From Maniola hyperantus (Eukaryota; Arthropoda; Insecta; Lepidoptera; Nymphalidae), in contig NC_048557.2 of the NCBI RefSeq assembly GCF_902806685.2, positions 1,984,001-2,048,000 on the forward strand: a stretch of DNA of 64,000 nt, read 5' to 3'. The position numbers and the translations under genes are program-made. Position 1 is the stretch's first letter, and each line of letters opens with the position of its first letter. The notes beneath the pieces are model-generated. The model was not told the DNA's origin. It saw only the letters and a list, made by a program, of their open reading frames with translations, and did no database searches. Of the stretch, positions 22,801 to 31,359 are shown one piece after another.

Positions 22801-25800
22801 TTTTTATAACCTAAATAATCCAAACGGACAAAGTCGCGGACGTCAGTTAGTAGGCTATATATTATTACAAATGTGAAACAGATGACGTAGCGGGCAAAAG
22901 TTAGTAACTTATGAATTGTTTGAGGATTATGAGAAAACTGATGAACAGACAAACAAACTGACCTCTAAACTCAAAGTCTCTGTATAACTTTGAGCCTCAA
23001 TAGCTCAACCGGTAAAGGAGTGGACTGAAAACCGAAAGGTCGACGGTTCAAACCCCGCCCGTTGCACTATTGTCGTACCTACTCCTAGCACAAGCCTGAC
23101 GCTTAGTTGGAGAGGAAAGGGGAATATTAGTCATTATATTATAGTATTCTTTAAAAAAAAAAACTAGAGTCTAGACATGAAACCAAAGAAAAGTTGCGTT
23201 AAACACCGACTATGAATTCAGTCTATGAATACACATCTCCGTTTATTCAAAACTTTGTTCTTATAACAATACAATACAAGTCGTATTTCAAGAAACTTAA
23301 AGCACACTTAAACTTAAAGGGGTATGGGCTTAATAAAAACTGCCACACCCATACCAGGTTAGATCGCTTCCATCTTAGACAGCACCATGACTTACCACCA
23401 GATGAGATTGCAGTCAAGAGCTAACTTGTATCTGAATAAAAAGAATACATAAACATTGTCAGGTAAAAAATAAGGCTTTTGCAGGAAAGGCACCGCGCTG
23501 TCGGCGGCGGACGTGCGACAAACGATCGTGCAGCACGTCACAGACAAAAAGCTGACGCATCCGCAGGCGCGCGGCTGCGTCACGCTCGACCACGTGCTGG
23601 CCGCAGCCACGGGGAAACAGCCACAGGTATAATCTTATGTAATGTAAAAAAAAGTTCAAAACTAAAACCGTTTAGTTTTTAGTTATTTTCACAGACTCGG
23701 ATCGGATGAGTGCGTAACCGCCCTTATGGTTTTCCGTGCCTCGAAGAGCAAGTGCACTACCTATATTATAAATGCGAAGGTGTGTTTGCTTGTTGGTTTG
23801 TCCTTCAATCAACGGAGCAACGGATCAACATGATTTTTTGCATGGGTATAGTTTAAGACCTGGAGAGTGACATAGGCTACTTAATACCCTGGAAAATCCA
23901 AAGAGTTCCCACGGGATTTTTAAAAACCTAAATCCCCGTGTACGAAGTCGCGGGCATTAGCTAGTAAAATAATATTTAGTCGTGAACCTAAAAGATATCT
24001 CGTTGTAAATGTGGAAGGATTTGAAAACTTACCGCATTATTATCCCAAGAAAATCCTTACCATTATTTTGATTAAAAGAAAGTGAATACGACCCTCAGCA
24101 AATGTAGAATGAGGAAGGAATACGACGCGGAAATTGTTGGAAACATATAAATAAAAATAAATAAACTTTTATTTCAGGCGTATCAACCCATAATTGTGTG
24201 TTAGTACAAAAACAACAAAAAAATTACTTAACCTATGTTAGCACTTACTACTAGCTTAACTTAACAACTAATCCTAATATAGCTAATGTACAGTACGATT
24301 CAAACGTACATAAATGCGCCCTTGAAGTTTGCGCACGACGTTGCGCAGAACACACATTTTGGGTGTCCGAGGTCGCCTGAGGTAGCGAGGAGGGTAACAG
24401 CGCACGTCTCGCTCCTACATTCCCGCCAGTTCCTTGATGCGTCTCTCTCTCGCTATACGCGTCTTGTTTGTTTGTACAGTCGAAGTTGAGAAGTTACTTT
24501 GTTTAAAGCTTGCTTAAGCTGAGGTGGAACCTACCGCCGCCCGTTAAGTGATTTACCTAGTTCTCGAGTGGCCATGCGCAAGATCGCAAAGCTAACTTCA
24601 CGCAGACGCATTTAAGTTTGAATCGTACATGTATTAAACCCGTTTACCAGGAGCTCATGAAGTGGGAGGAGCTTACGACGTGCGTGCTCGGCCGAATGAC
24701 GCCCAGTACAGAGACGCGCTACAGCGATGGCACTGTCAAGCTGACTAAATCAAGGCTCGAACCCATCAAGATGCAAGTCGTCACTCGCAGTGGAAACAAG
24801 AAGGTAAACAAGTTAATGTATTTTTATACATTTAAGTTAGTAAGAATATTTTTGATATCTTACTGAATTCGCCATATTAAATAATAATTTATGATGACAT
24901 CATCATATTTTAGAATGCTACATCGACCTTCGTTTCTGTACGAATGTTGCAGGCTTGCTTTACTCACCACCTGTCTGGTGGGAGGCTTCGGCCGTGGCTA
25001 GTTACCACCCTACCGGCAAAGCCGTGCCGCCAAGCGATTTAGCGTTCCGGTACGATGCCGTGTAGAAACCAAAGGGGTACGGGTTTAATAAAAACTGCCA
25101 TATCCCTTCCAAGTTAGCCTGCTATCATCTTAGACTGCATCATCACTTACCATCAGGTGAGATTGCAGTCAAGGGCTAGCTTGTATCTGGATTTTAAAAA
25201 AAAACCTTCTTTTGCTCGGCTTTGTAGGCATGTAGAACAGGCATCACAAGACTGTTGGAGTCAGGATGATCAGGTTTTAATTTGGACTTTAACATGTCTC
25301 TGAGACATAAGATTATTGAGTGGCTGCTAGTAAAACACAGATACAGAGGGATCATTCCGCAAGGACGTTTAAATAAATAGCGATTCTTGTTACAATGCAA
25401 TAAACTGCAATTCAGCTTGCACAAGGCTGTGCACAGGCATAATGACCGTCGCTTTACTTCACTCAGGTGACGCTGGTATCGAACCTGGAGTCGTTTGGGT
25501 TCAGCCTGCGACCTCTCGCGCACGCGTGCCAGCTGCTCGCGGGCGCGGCGTGCGGCACCACGCGCAGCGCCGCGTCCAAAACTGACCAGCTCATGCTGCA
25601 GGGGGACCAGGTAAGCTTGACCTTTGGCATTGATTTTGTAGAATATTATAATATTACATGGCAGGGCCACAACTCACTTCATACCCCCGATTGAATAGCG
25701 CAGGGGTTGTGCGGGATGTCCCTACCCAGATTACCATGTCGACCTGTCGCGTACTGTGTATACTTTTGCATCTTTTTGGGGGTGGAACTTTAATCAAGTG

Positions 25801-26593
25801 AGGTAATATTAATAAAATACAAAATTTAGTATTAGTGCACTTGAAAGCCCATTGCCACTTCAGCTTCTATGCCTTCTTGCCTATGGATCAGCTTATTTCT
25901 GATTTGATCACATAGATAAACTCCAAGTGTAACTTCAATGGGCAGGGCAGGGCACATAGTTCGAAAAACCGATAGACATTCAAGTCCCAATGTGCTAAAA
26001 TGGCGTCCTCACACTGGAAATCGCAGCATTGGAATACTTCCAACTAGGTAGCCAGACAAGATCAAATAAGTTAAAGGAAGACGCTAGATTCAGGCGGCGC
26101 AAGACTGGCGTGTCGAAGTCCCTACAAGAGAGTGTAGAGACCTATGACATCTATCGATTTACAATAATGATAATAATACTTGGTCTTCTTTCCTAAGCTG
26201 ACTTACATTGTAGCTACCTGCCAAACCCCCTCCATAAGACAAGACCGCCACTAACATCTCAAGATAGAGCACCAGTATTTTAATAGGCTGATACAGACAT
26301 ACTGATAAACCTTAGTATAACTACTAGACTAGGTACTAAAAGATGTTAAGTTTACTTTGGAAGGAGAAGACCTAGCCCCTTAAATGAACACTAATTACCT
26401 AAGGTCATTAAACTTCCAAGACCAAACCTGTAATTCTGGGACCTCTTGCTTAGTTATCACACAAATTCTCTTTTAACAACTTAATTTTTCTTTTTTTCAG
26501 ACACATCTTGTTGCAAAACTGCTAATAGAAAAGTATGGCTTGCCCAAGAAATTCATAGAAGGCGCTGATAAGGCTTTAAACAAGAAGAAATGA
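16811..26593 (+). CDS. eIF2D: Translation initiation factor eIF2D (ligatin)
   Basis: eIF2D is a cytoplasmic factor that delivers tRNA to the ribosomal P site without GTP and helps recycle 40S subunits. Exons: 16811-16866, 16953-17211, 17697-17860, 18554-18692, 19816-19996, 20372-20498, 21453-21549, 21959-22167, 23485-23626, 24651-24803, 25467-25610 and 26501-26593. All introns are GT-AG and all phases fit, giving 587 residues. The start MFAKPYRLKSN matches the family N-terminus, with G at -3. The N-terminal domain (about 1-95) and PUA domain (about 96-180, with ETLHVYGD) come first, then an acidic Pro/Glu linker (about 215-280). A winged-helix block (KKSSYKKMGKFLEAMQ, about 320-360), a SWIB-like domain (about 390-470) and a C-terminal SUI1 domain (about 490-575, with RSGNKKVTLVSNLESFG) complete the protein. 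The lysine-rich end (NKKK) is at 584-587. Nothing essential is missing. Most introns carry repeats. The gene converges on the NEK2-like gene. Confidence 0.96.
17462..17550 (-). mobile_element. Decayed Helitron-like fragment in eIF2D intron 2
   Basis: It reads CAAGCTGATGCCCCCAACTC, then TTCTGGGATAAAAAATAGC. The layout is that of family A, with the GC hairpin lost. Confidence 0.5.
18796..18935 (-). mobile_element. RTE-like LINE 3' fragment in eIF2D intron 4
   Basis: CATCATCATCACCATCAACC, then GACCTCCACTGCTGGACATA, GGGACTTCCACACGCCACG and GTGGGGGTCTTCCAACGCTG. This is the inverse of the LINE tail found at 21118-21431. Confidence 0.75.
19318..19447. mobile_element. Fold-back MITE in eIF2D intron 4
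   Basis: Arms of about 45 bp: TAAACCAAAG, ACCTTATCTCTATTAC and AGGCTAACTGTA are repeated inverted as TACAGTTAAGCCT, GTAATAGAGATAAGGT and CTTTGGTTTA. Small mismatches lie between the blocks. The outermost bases are TA, as for TA-targeting elements. Confidence 0.75.
20026..20125 (+). repeat. Interspersed repeat fragment in eIF2D intron 5
   Basis: GGTTCCATACCCGGTGCTAA .. ACTCTATTACTAAGCTTCCG .. TGTCTGTCTGTCAGCAGGCT, related to 13174-13255. Confidence 0.5.
20181..20277 (+). mobile_element. SINE1 tail in eIF2D intron 5
   Basis: ATACCCCTTCCAGGTTAGCC, CATCACTTACCACCAGGTGG and GCAGTCAAGGGCTAACTT match the SINE1 3' end, ending in an A-rich stretch. It lies about 90 bp before the exon 6 acceptor. Confidence 0.75.
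20613..20790. mobile_element. MITE with GTCGATT ends in eIF2D intron 6
   Basis: The ends GTCGATTGCGGTAAAA and, inverted, TTTTCCGAAATCGAC pair. The interior contains TACAATGTCACGATCGCAAT and TCAGCCAATCAGAA. A second copy is at 58463-58615, and a reversed partial at about 32210-32308. Confidence 0.75.
21118..21431 (+). pseudogene. RTE-like LINE C-terminal fragment in eIF2D intron 6
   Basis: This is the best-preserved copy: MLGVSLRDQIRNEEIRRRTR, QRVAKLKRQWAGHIV, then RRWGRRSVGRPP, after which it shifts frame. It ends CAGCAGTGGACGTCTATTGG and (GATGAT)n at 21411-21429. The frame stays open through the tail and runs in phase into eIF2D exon 7. Confidence 0.8.
22205..22905 (+). mobile_element. Head-to-tail Helitron-like array in eIF2D intron 8
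   Basis: Four same-direction units: a truncated head at 22205-22250, a full unit at about 22409-22614, a second at about 22614-22852, and a 3' remnant to about 22905. Each unit starts TATTATAAATGCGAA.GTGTG. Full units end in a GC hairpin (CGGACGACGTCGCGG) followed by TTTAGT or GTTAGT. Tandem head-to-tail arrays are common for Helitrons. Open frames crossing the array are not genes. Confidence 0.8.
22991..23163 (+). mobile_element. tRNA-Phe-like SINE3 in eIF2D intron 8
   Basis: The head has ATAGCTCAACCGGTAAAGGA (A box), ACTGAAAACCGAAAGGTC and GACGGTTCAAACCCC (B box). The CTGAAAA anticodon-loop region and the AAAGGTC variable region resemble tRNA-Phe(GAA). The tail, CAAGCCTGACGCTTAGTTGG .. GAATATTAGTCATT, ends in a run of A. 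Other copies are at 57710-57820 (minus) and 57964-58138 (plus). There is no closing acceptor stem, so it is not a tRNA gene. Confidence 0.75.
23182..23445 (+). mobile_element. Composite SINE-like repeat in eIF2D intron 8
   Basis: The same element as 4432-4690 in opposite orientation. About 150 bp from AAAAGTTGCGTTAAACACCG to AAAGGGGTATGGG are nearly identical, then comes the SINE1 tail. Confidence 0.7.
23764..23968 (+). mobile_element. Helitron-like element, family A, in eIF2D intron 9
   Basis: ATATTATAAATGCGAAGGTG, then TGATTTTTTGCATGGGTATA, AGAGTTCCCACGGGATTTTT and GTCGCGGGCATTAGCTAGTA. Full-length. Confidence 0.85.
24976..25199 (+). mobile_element. SINE1 body and tail in eIF2D intron 10
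   Basis: CTGGTGGGAGGCTTCGGCCG, GCCGCCAAGCGATTTAGCGT, GATGCCGTGTAGAAACCAAA and GCAGTCAAGGGCTAGCTTGT. The tRNA-like head is missing. Confidence 0.8.
25690..25762. mobile_element. MITE fragment, CGACAGGT family, in eIF2D intron 11
   Basis: GTGCGGGATGTCCCTACCC, then ACCATGTCGACCTGTCGCGT and ACTGTGTAT. The right half of the element best seen at 50288-50422. Confidence 0.55.
25890..26165 (+). mobile_element. Rearranged RTE-like LINE fragment in eIF2D intron 11
   Basis: The plus-strand tail (GGGCACATAGTTCGAAAAAC, then GGCGGCGCAAGACTGGCGTG) is joined at about 25938 to an inverted head. CTTATTTCTGATTTGATCAC .. AAACTCCAAG is the reverse of the segment beginning CTTGGAGTTTCTCTACGTGA at 21124. A 5' inversion of this kind is typical of LINE insertion. 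Confidence 0.7.
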
Positions 26594-26652
26594 ACTAATC
26601 AATAAGTAATCTTAATTTACTATAAAATACATAATTGTACTAGTTACGTTGA

Positions 26653-26658
26653 AATAAA
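26653..26658 (+). terminator. Poly(A) signal of eIF2D
   Basis: AATAAA lies 59 bp after the stop codon, followed within 40 bp by T-rich sequence (TTTTGTTTTTATT). Confidence 0.7.
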
Positions 26659-27170
26659 ACTGCCTGATGTTAACCTTAACCATTTACTTTTGTTTTTATT
26701 AAACCCTTTTATTCAATATTTTTGATTTCTTGATGACAATTAATTCATTATTGTTATTATAGTCCGAAATTCATTACATTGCACATTTATTTCAATATCA
26801 AAAAATTACATTACAGATTACTTAAAAATAAACTTAAAACTAAAGAATAGCTATTATAAAGTCTGACATACTTTTACACTAAATTGGTAAAAAAAAAATT
26901 AGCTTGGAAGACTAAAGACTAAAAAATGTTAACTCACAAGATCTCATTGAAATTTTACATTAAAAAATATTTAATTAATATCTATTAATTATAAAGTAGA
27001 TTTATTAATCTCATAAACATTTGATTTATAAAGTCATAATACTATACAAATATAATATTGTTGTAACAATATTTTCACTAATCTACAGTTAGGGTGGGTT
27101 GTGTCCGTATTTTTTCTTATATACTTACAATCAAAAAAATAAACTTAAAATCATACTATAAAATCCACAA

Positions 27171-27176
27171 TTTATT
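27171..27176 (-). terminator. Candidate poly(A) signal of the NEK2-like gene
   Basis: TTTATT on the plus strand reads AATAAA on the minus strand, 211 bp beyond the stop. It is the nearest canonical hexamer. Others lie further on, at about 27000, 26784 and 26709. Confidence 0.4.
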
Positions 27177-27387
27177 TGTTCCAAGTTAGTTGGAAATGCA
27201 AAACTTTAGAAGCACTAGACTAAGAAAAGGAAGTACAAAAAAAACCACAACCAAAGTAATATATTTGATTAAAAATAATATGACACGATTATTTTAAAAT
27301 TATGTTATCAAATAGATAAGTAGAAAATAAACTCTTTTTGTGTGTAAACAATTACATTTAAACATGATTTTTGTAAATCAAGAGTAC

Positions 27388-29325
27388 TTAAACTTTTGTC
27401 GAAGTCTTGAACTTGAAAGGAGTCTTAAAAGGCAAGAGAGACTTCCTTTTTGATTTCTTAAGTTCTGGAGGGGCCTTAGGAGTTTGAGTGTAAGCCAGTT
27501 TGCCATTTGAGCTGGTTTGCTCACTACAATGATCCTCGCCTGGTCTCAAATCATTGCCCCAATGACTACTTGTACATATCATAGATTTTCTTGAGCCTTT
27601 GGAAGAGAGGCTGGTTTTAGAAGGTGTCTGTCTCAAGTTTTTATTTGTAATATCATTGAACACTTTACCTGTGATTTTCGCTTGTTTGGAAGGCGAGGAC
27701 TGGCTGCATTGCATTGCAGACCTCTTTTCAGAAGTCAACTTTTCCAAGTCTAAATATTTAAACTTACTGATGTCTTTCAATGGTTTGTCCTCAGTTTTGA
27801 TCACTTGATTCACACTGTTAACATTTTCTAACTCATAAAATGTTAGTGTAACACTTTCATCACTCTCAGCGAATGGGTTGCTTGACGTGAAATGCACTTT
27901 CTTGGATGATACTTCAGGGAAAATGTTCCTACGAGGCATGTTCTCTTTAGTGATTTTAGCAGCTGTTATGATCATGCTGCTGTCTCCGTTGTCGGCCGAC
28001 AGAGAGCTGTCTAATTCTTCATAAGCATAGCTCTTTCTTCTGGTCCTTGTGCGCACAGAACTAGTCCTCCTGTGGCGCCGACGCGACACCCAGTTGTTTG
28101 ATTCTTGATTGAACACTTGGGGCAAAGTTATGCCATTTATTTTGATGCTCTGCTCAGTAGAGTCATCTATAGAAACAACTTCCACAGCTGGGCTGTGGAC
28201 AATCTCTTTAGCAATCAAGTTTCTTTCCCTCCTGTTCAGAGACTCCTCCCTTTCTCTCAGAGCTATGAGGCGAGACATCCATTGATGACTAAGAGTGTCC
28301 TCAGATACTTTTTGAGGCCCCTTGTATCTCTGTAATGCTTCACTGTATGGTTTCCTGCTTCGAGGCACGTAGCCAGGCAGTTCTAAAGCCAATGCATCAA
28401 TAACTGGAGACACAGGCTGCCAGGGAGAGTTGCTCTCTTCGATGTACTCGTTTAGTTCCAGTTTGGGGCTGATATTGCAATAGATTGGGCTGTCCACAGT
28501 AACATGTTTTCTAGGAAGTGGTTCTATAGTCCTGCATTGCTCCACAGCTTTCTCTGAATCACACTTGTTCGCTTCAGAGGTCAGTATTTTACTTTCTGTT
28601 GAAGCGAGTATCTCTGAGCAACGATAGGGGCCTGAGAGTGTTCCTGTGTTGGCCAGCACTGTTGGGTGGTAGATCACAACGTCTGCGCGCAAGTTGTCCG
28701 TGCTGGCGTCTGTTAGAAAGCTTATCACATCTTTGAGGTCGTCGCTGTAGAGAAATTCCTTGATTTTGTCGTCACACGCTCCTGGCAGGTAGCATAGGGT
28801 GCGTATGACTTCTCCGATTTGTTGAATGAGATCTGTCGCCTCCGAAGCCTCCGCGCAGAGCTCGAAGCAGTTGACGCGCAGCTCGCCGTTGGGGCCCACG
28901 AATATCGCCTCTGGTGAGAGACATTTCTGCAAAGTGACAAAGTTCAGCCCTTCCACGGTCTTGCAGGTGCGCGCAAGCTCCAGCAGCGTGTACCAGATGA
29001 AATCCTCGGTGAAATGCTTATCAGTGGCCTTGCATAGTGCAATCAATTCCTGAATGCTCTGCCAAGAAACGTACTCGAGAACAAAATAAAGTGTTTTGGT
29101 CGGGGCGTGCAGTATCGTGTCGTAGTAGCGTAGGAAGTTGCCAGATAACACTTTGCTCAATGTTTTCACTTCATTATCGACGTTTTGTATTTGTTCATCG
29201 GAGAACGCGCAGCAATTGTAAGCCTTCCACGCAAATATGCTGTTTGTGACCTTGTGCCGCACTTTGTACAGCGTGCCGCCGCAAAACACGTCGAGAACTT
29301 GATAGTCCTTTAACTTTTCCGTCAT
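27388..29325 (-). CDS. NEK2-like pseudokinase
   Basis: This is a 645-residue, single-exon protein whose start has G at -3. Residues 7-86 align with the N-lobe of NEK2 (DYQVLDVF.., RYYDTI..TLYFVLEYV). The beta-3 Lys (K34, AWK) and helix-C Glu (E52) remain, but the glycine loop is FCGGTL. The HRD segment is replaced by QKC (133-135, in TLQKCLSPEAIFV), with A140 for the Mg-binding Asn. DFG is replaced by CFE (153-155). The activation segment and much of the C-lobe are short, so catalysis is not expected. After residue 250 the protein is Ser/Thr/Lys-rich. It keeps a NEK2-like charged coiled-coil (349-376, LIALREREESLNRRERNL), a KEN box (460-462) and KVHF (476-479), the PP1-docking motif of NEK2. 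The C-terminus is basic (KSLLPFKTPFKFKT). NEK2 acts at centrosomes; this protein may be a non-catalytic scaffold there. The gene converges on eIF2D. Being intronless, it could be a retrocopy. Coding is near certain; NEK2 identity is inferred. Confidence 0.85.
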   Translation of the reverse strand: MTEKLKDYQVLDVFCGGTLYKVRHKVTNSIFAWKAYNCCAFSDEQIQNVDNEVKTLSKVLSGNFLRYYDTILHAPTKTLYFVLEYVSWQSIQELIALCKATDKHFTEDFIWYTLLELARTCKTVEGLNFVTLQKCLSPEAIFVGPNGELRVNCFELCAEASEATDLIQQIGEVIRTLCYLPGACDDKIKEFLYSDDLKDVISFLTDASTDNLRADVVIYHPTVLANTGTLSGPYRCSEILASTESKILTSEANKCDSEKAVEQCRTIEPLPRKHVTVDSPIYCNISPKLELNEYIEESNSPWQPVSPVIDALALELPGYVPRSRKPYSEALQRYKGPQKVSEDTLSHQWMSRLIALREREESLNRRERNLIAKEIVHSPAVEVVSIDDSTEQSIKINGITLPQVFNQESNNWVSRRRHRRTSSVRTRTRRKSYAYEELDSSLSADNGDSSMIITAAKITKENMPRRNIFPEVSSKKVHFTSSNPFAESDESVTLTFYELENVNSVNQVIKTEDKPLKDISKFKYLDLEKLTSEKRSAMQCSQSSPSKQAKITGKVFNDITNKNLRQTPSKTSLSSKGSRKSMICTSSHWGNDLRPGEDHCSEQTSSNGKLAYTQTPKAPPELKKSKRKSLLPFKTPFKFKTSTKV

Positions 29326-29626
29326 TGCGGCGTTGTTAAAGATTTTTCTTCGTGAACTTCACATTTTGCAACCGAAACAAAGCGCCCAAACTTTTGAAAT
29401 AGAACGACCGTTGCGTGTCTAGTGATGTCTGTAGTCTGTAGTGATGTATTATTAAGATTAAAATTTCGGTAAATCCTTATTTACCGGTTAATTTGTTTTG
29501 TGTCAAAATTAGTAAAAAATATATATAGGGATATGTAGTCACTTATCTTATCTCCAAAATTACAGTGAAATCCATTTTAAAAAGTGTGATCTTATGTATA
29601 TCTGCGTATGACCGTAGTTAGGTAGA

Positions 29627-29813
29627 TACAGTACGCGGCAGAAAGTAATGTACTTACATCGGCCTTTGGAATGACATTTCAGCTTTGTAGAGGGTTGTCT
29701 CGGTTACTCATACCTATATGACGTTTTGTCGGTCTTAATGACAGAGCAATGCTCTACAAATCTGCTATCTCCTTCTGAAGGTAGATGTTCATTACTTTCT
29801 GCCGCGCACTGTA
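29627..29813. mobile_element. TA-flanked MITE with 24-bp inverted ends
   Basis: The left end reads TACAGTACGCGGCAGAAAGT.. and the right end, inverted, reads TACAGTGCGCGGCAGAAAGT.., with one mismatch in 24. TA at both edges suggests a Tc1/mariner-type MITE. A related copy is at 33080-33211. Confidence 0.8.
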
Positions 29814-29957
29814 TGTCTCCATCTTCTTAACCGATTCTGAACTTTTTATTTCAGAAAGTCAAAGAGTTCCCACGGGACTAATAAAACTGAATCCATGCGG
29901 ACGATAACGGAATAAAAAAACTGACAAAGTGTAGGCACAGGTATAAGTTTATAAAAC

Positions 29958-30050
29958 GTGTCTTCATCATGATCAACCCTTCGCCGGCTCACTGCAGAGC
30001 ACGGGTCTCCTCTCTGAGTGAGAAGGGGTTGGCTATAGTTTATGTCGCTG
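29958..30050 (-). mobile_element. SINE2 tail fragment
   Basis: CATCATGATCAACCCTTCGC, CGGCTCACTGCAGAGCACGG, then GAGTGAGAAGGGGTTGGC. The inverted SINE2 3' end. Confidence 0.65.
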
Positions 30051-31227
30051 ACCATGTGCGGATTGGTACACTTTGGAGATGGTGGAGATGTGAATTATTG
30101 CATTTCGATTTGACCCGACTCGACAAGCCTGAACGCCAGATTTCAAAATAACTACTAAATAAAGTCGTTAAATACTATTAAAATAGGTATATATTTTTTA
30201 CATGGGAAAAAATAAGTTTAGTAGTCGTAAGTAACTATACCCAAAACTACTAAGTTCTAACATGACTATAATTATATCGTAATATGCCTTGCAGCTTTTA
30301 AATTTATCTATAATTTTACTGAATTTTACCTATTCGCAGTTTTGATTACAACTCGCGTGTCGCGATAAACTAGTTCGGTGAAATGAAACTCTAAATACCG
30401 ATAAAAGGGCATCACTAGTTAAAAAAATTAAATAATTATTCAATAAGTTTTAACTCAATTAACGTAATTAATCAGTATAAAAAGTGTTTGATTGTATCAT
30501 TATTACATTTTTTTAGCCTAATACATTTTGTACTTAATTTCCTCATTTTTCAAATATCATTATCCGTTATTTTTTATTCCATACACCATTTTGAACGCTT
30601 ACGCCAAAAACGTCAAACATCTTTCCATCATTAATTTATTCTGAACGTAATTTCTAAACTTCAATTTTTTTAATTTTTTTTTGTGGCCCTGGATGTCAGT
30701 CTTTTAAGGCCTATACAGTGACAACATCACAGACACAGATAACACATGGACAGCATTTATTTTAAGCCCAGTACACACAATACGGTTTCTTGAATAGTCC
30801 AATACTTCTATTACATTTCTTACAAAAGTAGGTCCTCCAGCTAAGCTGCACCTGATCTCTTTTCTCTAATTTAACAAATGTTTGTCAAATTAATAATCAC
30901 ACTAAGTGATAATAAATAATTTAATCTGAAACTAAGCTGAATTATGTCGGCAGTCAGCACCCAACTCACACACCCAACCAAATCGGAATTCTTATGTCTG
31001 TACTCGATCTTGACATGCAATAGGTTTTTTTTGACAGATAATGATACCATGTCAAAATATAATTTCCCCATTTTTTTCTAGGGAAGTTAATGGGTTCAAA
31101 AAAATTAGTAACAATGTTATGCGCTAGTCCATAATAAGTTAGTCTAATTCTATTCTCTATTCTGTTACTCCGGTTTATTGGGCAATGGACAAAAATCCAG
31201 TCTTATCGACTGCTTGGTCGATTGCCC

Positions 31228-31359
31228 AGGCGGGCCGCATTGTAACGCAAAAATGCTCCTGTTATACATTTTATAAAATAAAATTGCGTCGATTAGAGGC
31301 ATGGCGCGCGGGCCTGATAGATAAAAACAAAATACTCGCATCACCGTTGCGGCCCGCCT
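31228..31359. mobile_element. MITE with GGCGGGCCGCA ends
   Basis: AGGCGGGCCGCA at 31228-31239 is inverted exactly at 31348-31359. The interior is AT-rich, with GGCATGGCGCGCGGG near the right side. Confidence 0.55.

Larger units (their letters stand above)
29326..31183. other. Intergenic: upstream of the NEK2-like gene
   Basis: The first 130 bp presumably hold the 5' UTR and promoter on the minus strand; no TATA box is evident. The rest holds the MITE at 29627-29813 and a SINE2 remnant at 29958-30050, then AT-rich DNA with no frame I can support. Confidence 0.5.

Noticed and set aside
22443..22952. 169-codon open frame on the minus strand
   Set aside because: It runs across two Helitron-like units and their junction in eIF2D intron 8. 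Pieces of the same translation recur wherever the repeat does, so it is not a gene.
22991..23060. Genuine tRNA-Phe gene
   Set aside because: The A and B boxes are present, but the acceptor arms do not pair, there is no pol III terminator at the right distance, and a SINE tail follows. The same unit occurs three times.
25194..25670. 158-codon minus-strand frame
   Set aside because: It is antisense to eIF2D exon 11 and part of the SINE1 tail. The GC-rich exon suppresses stops on the other strand.
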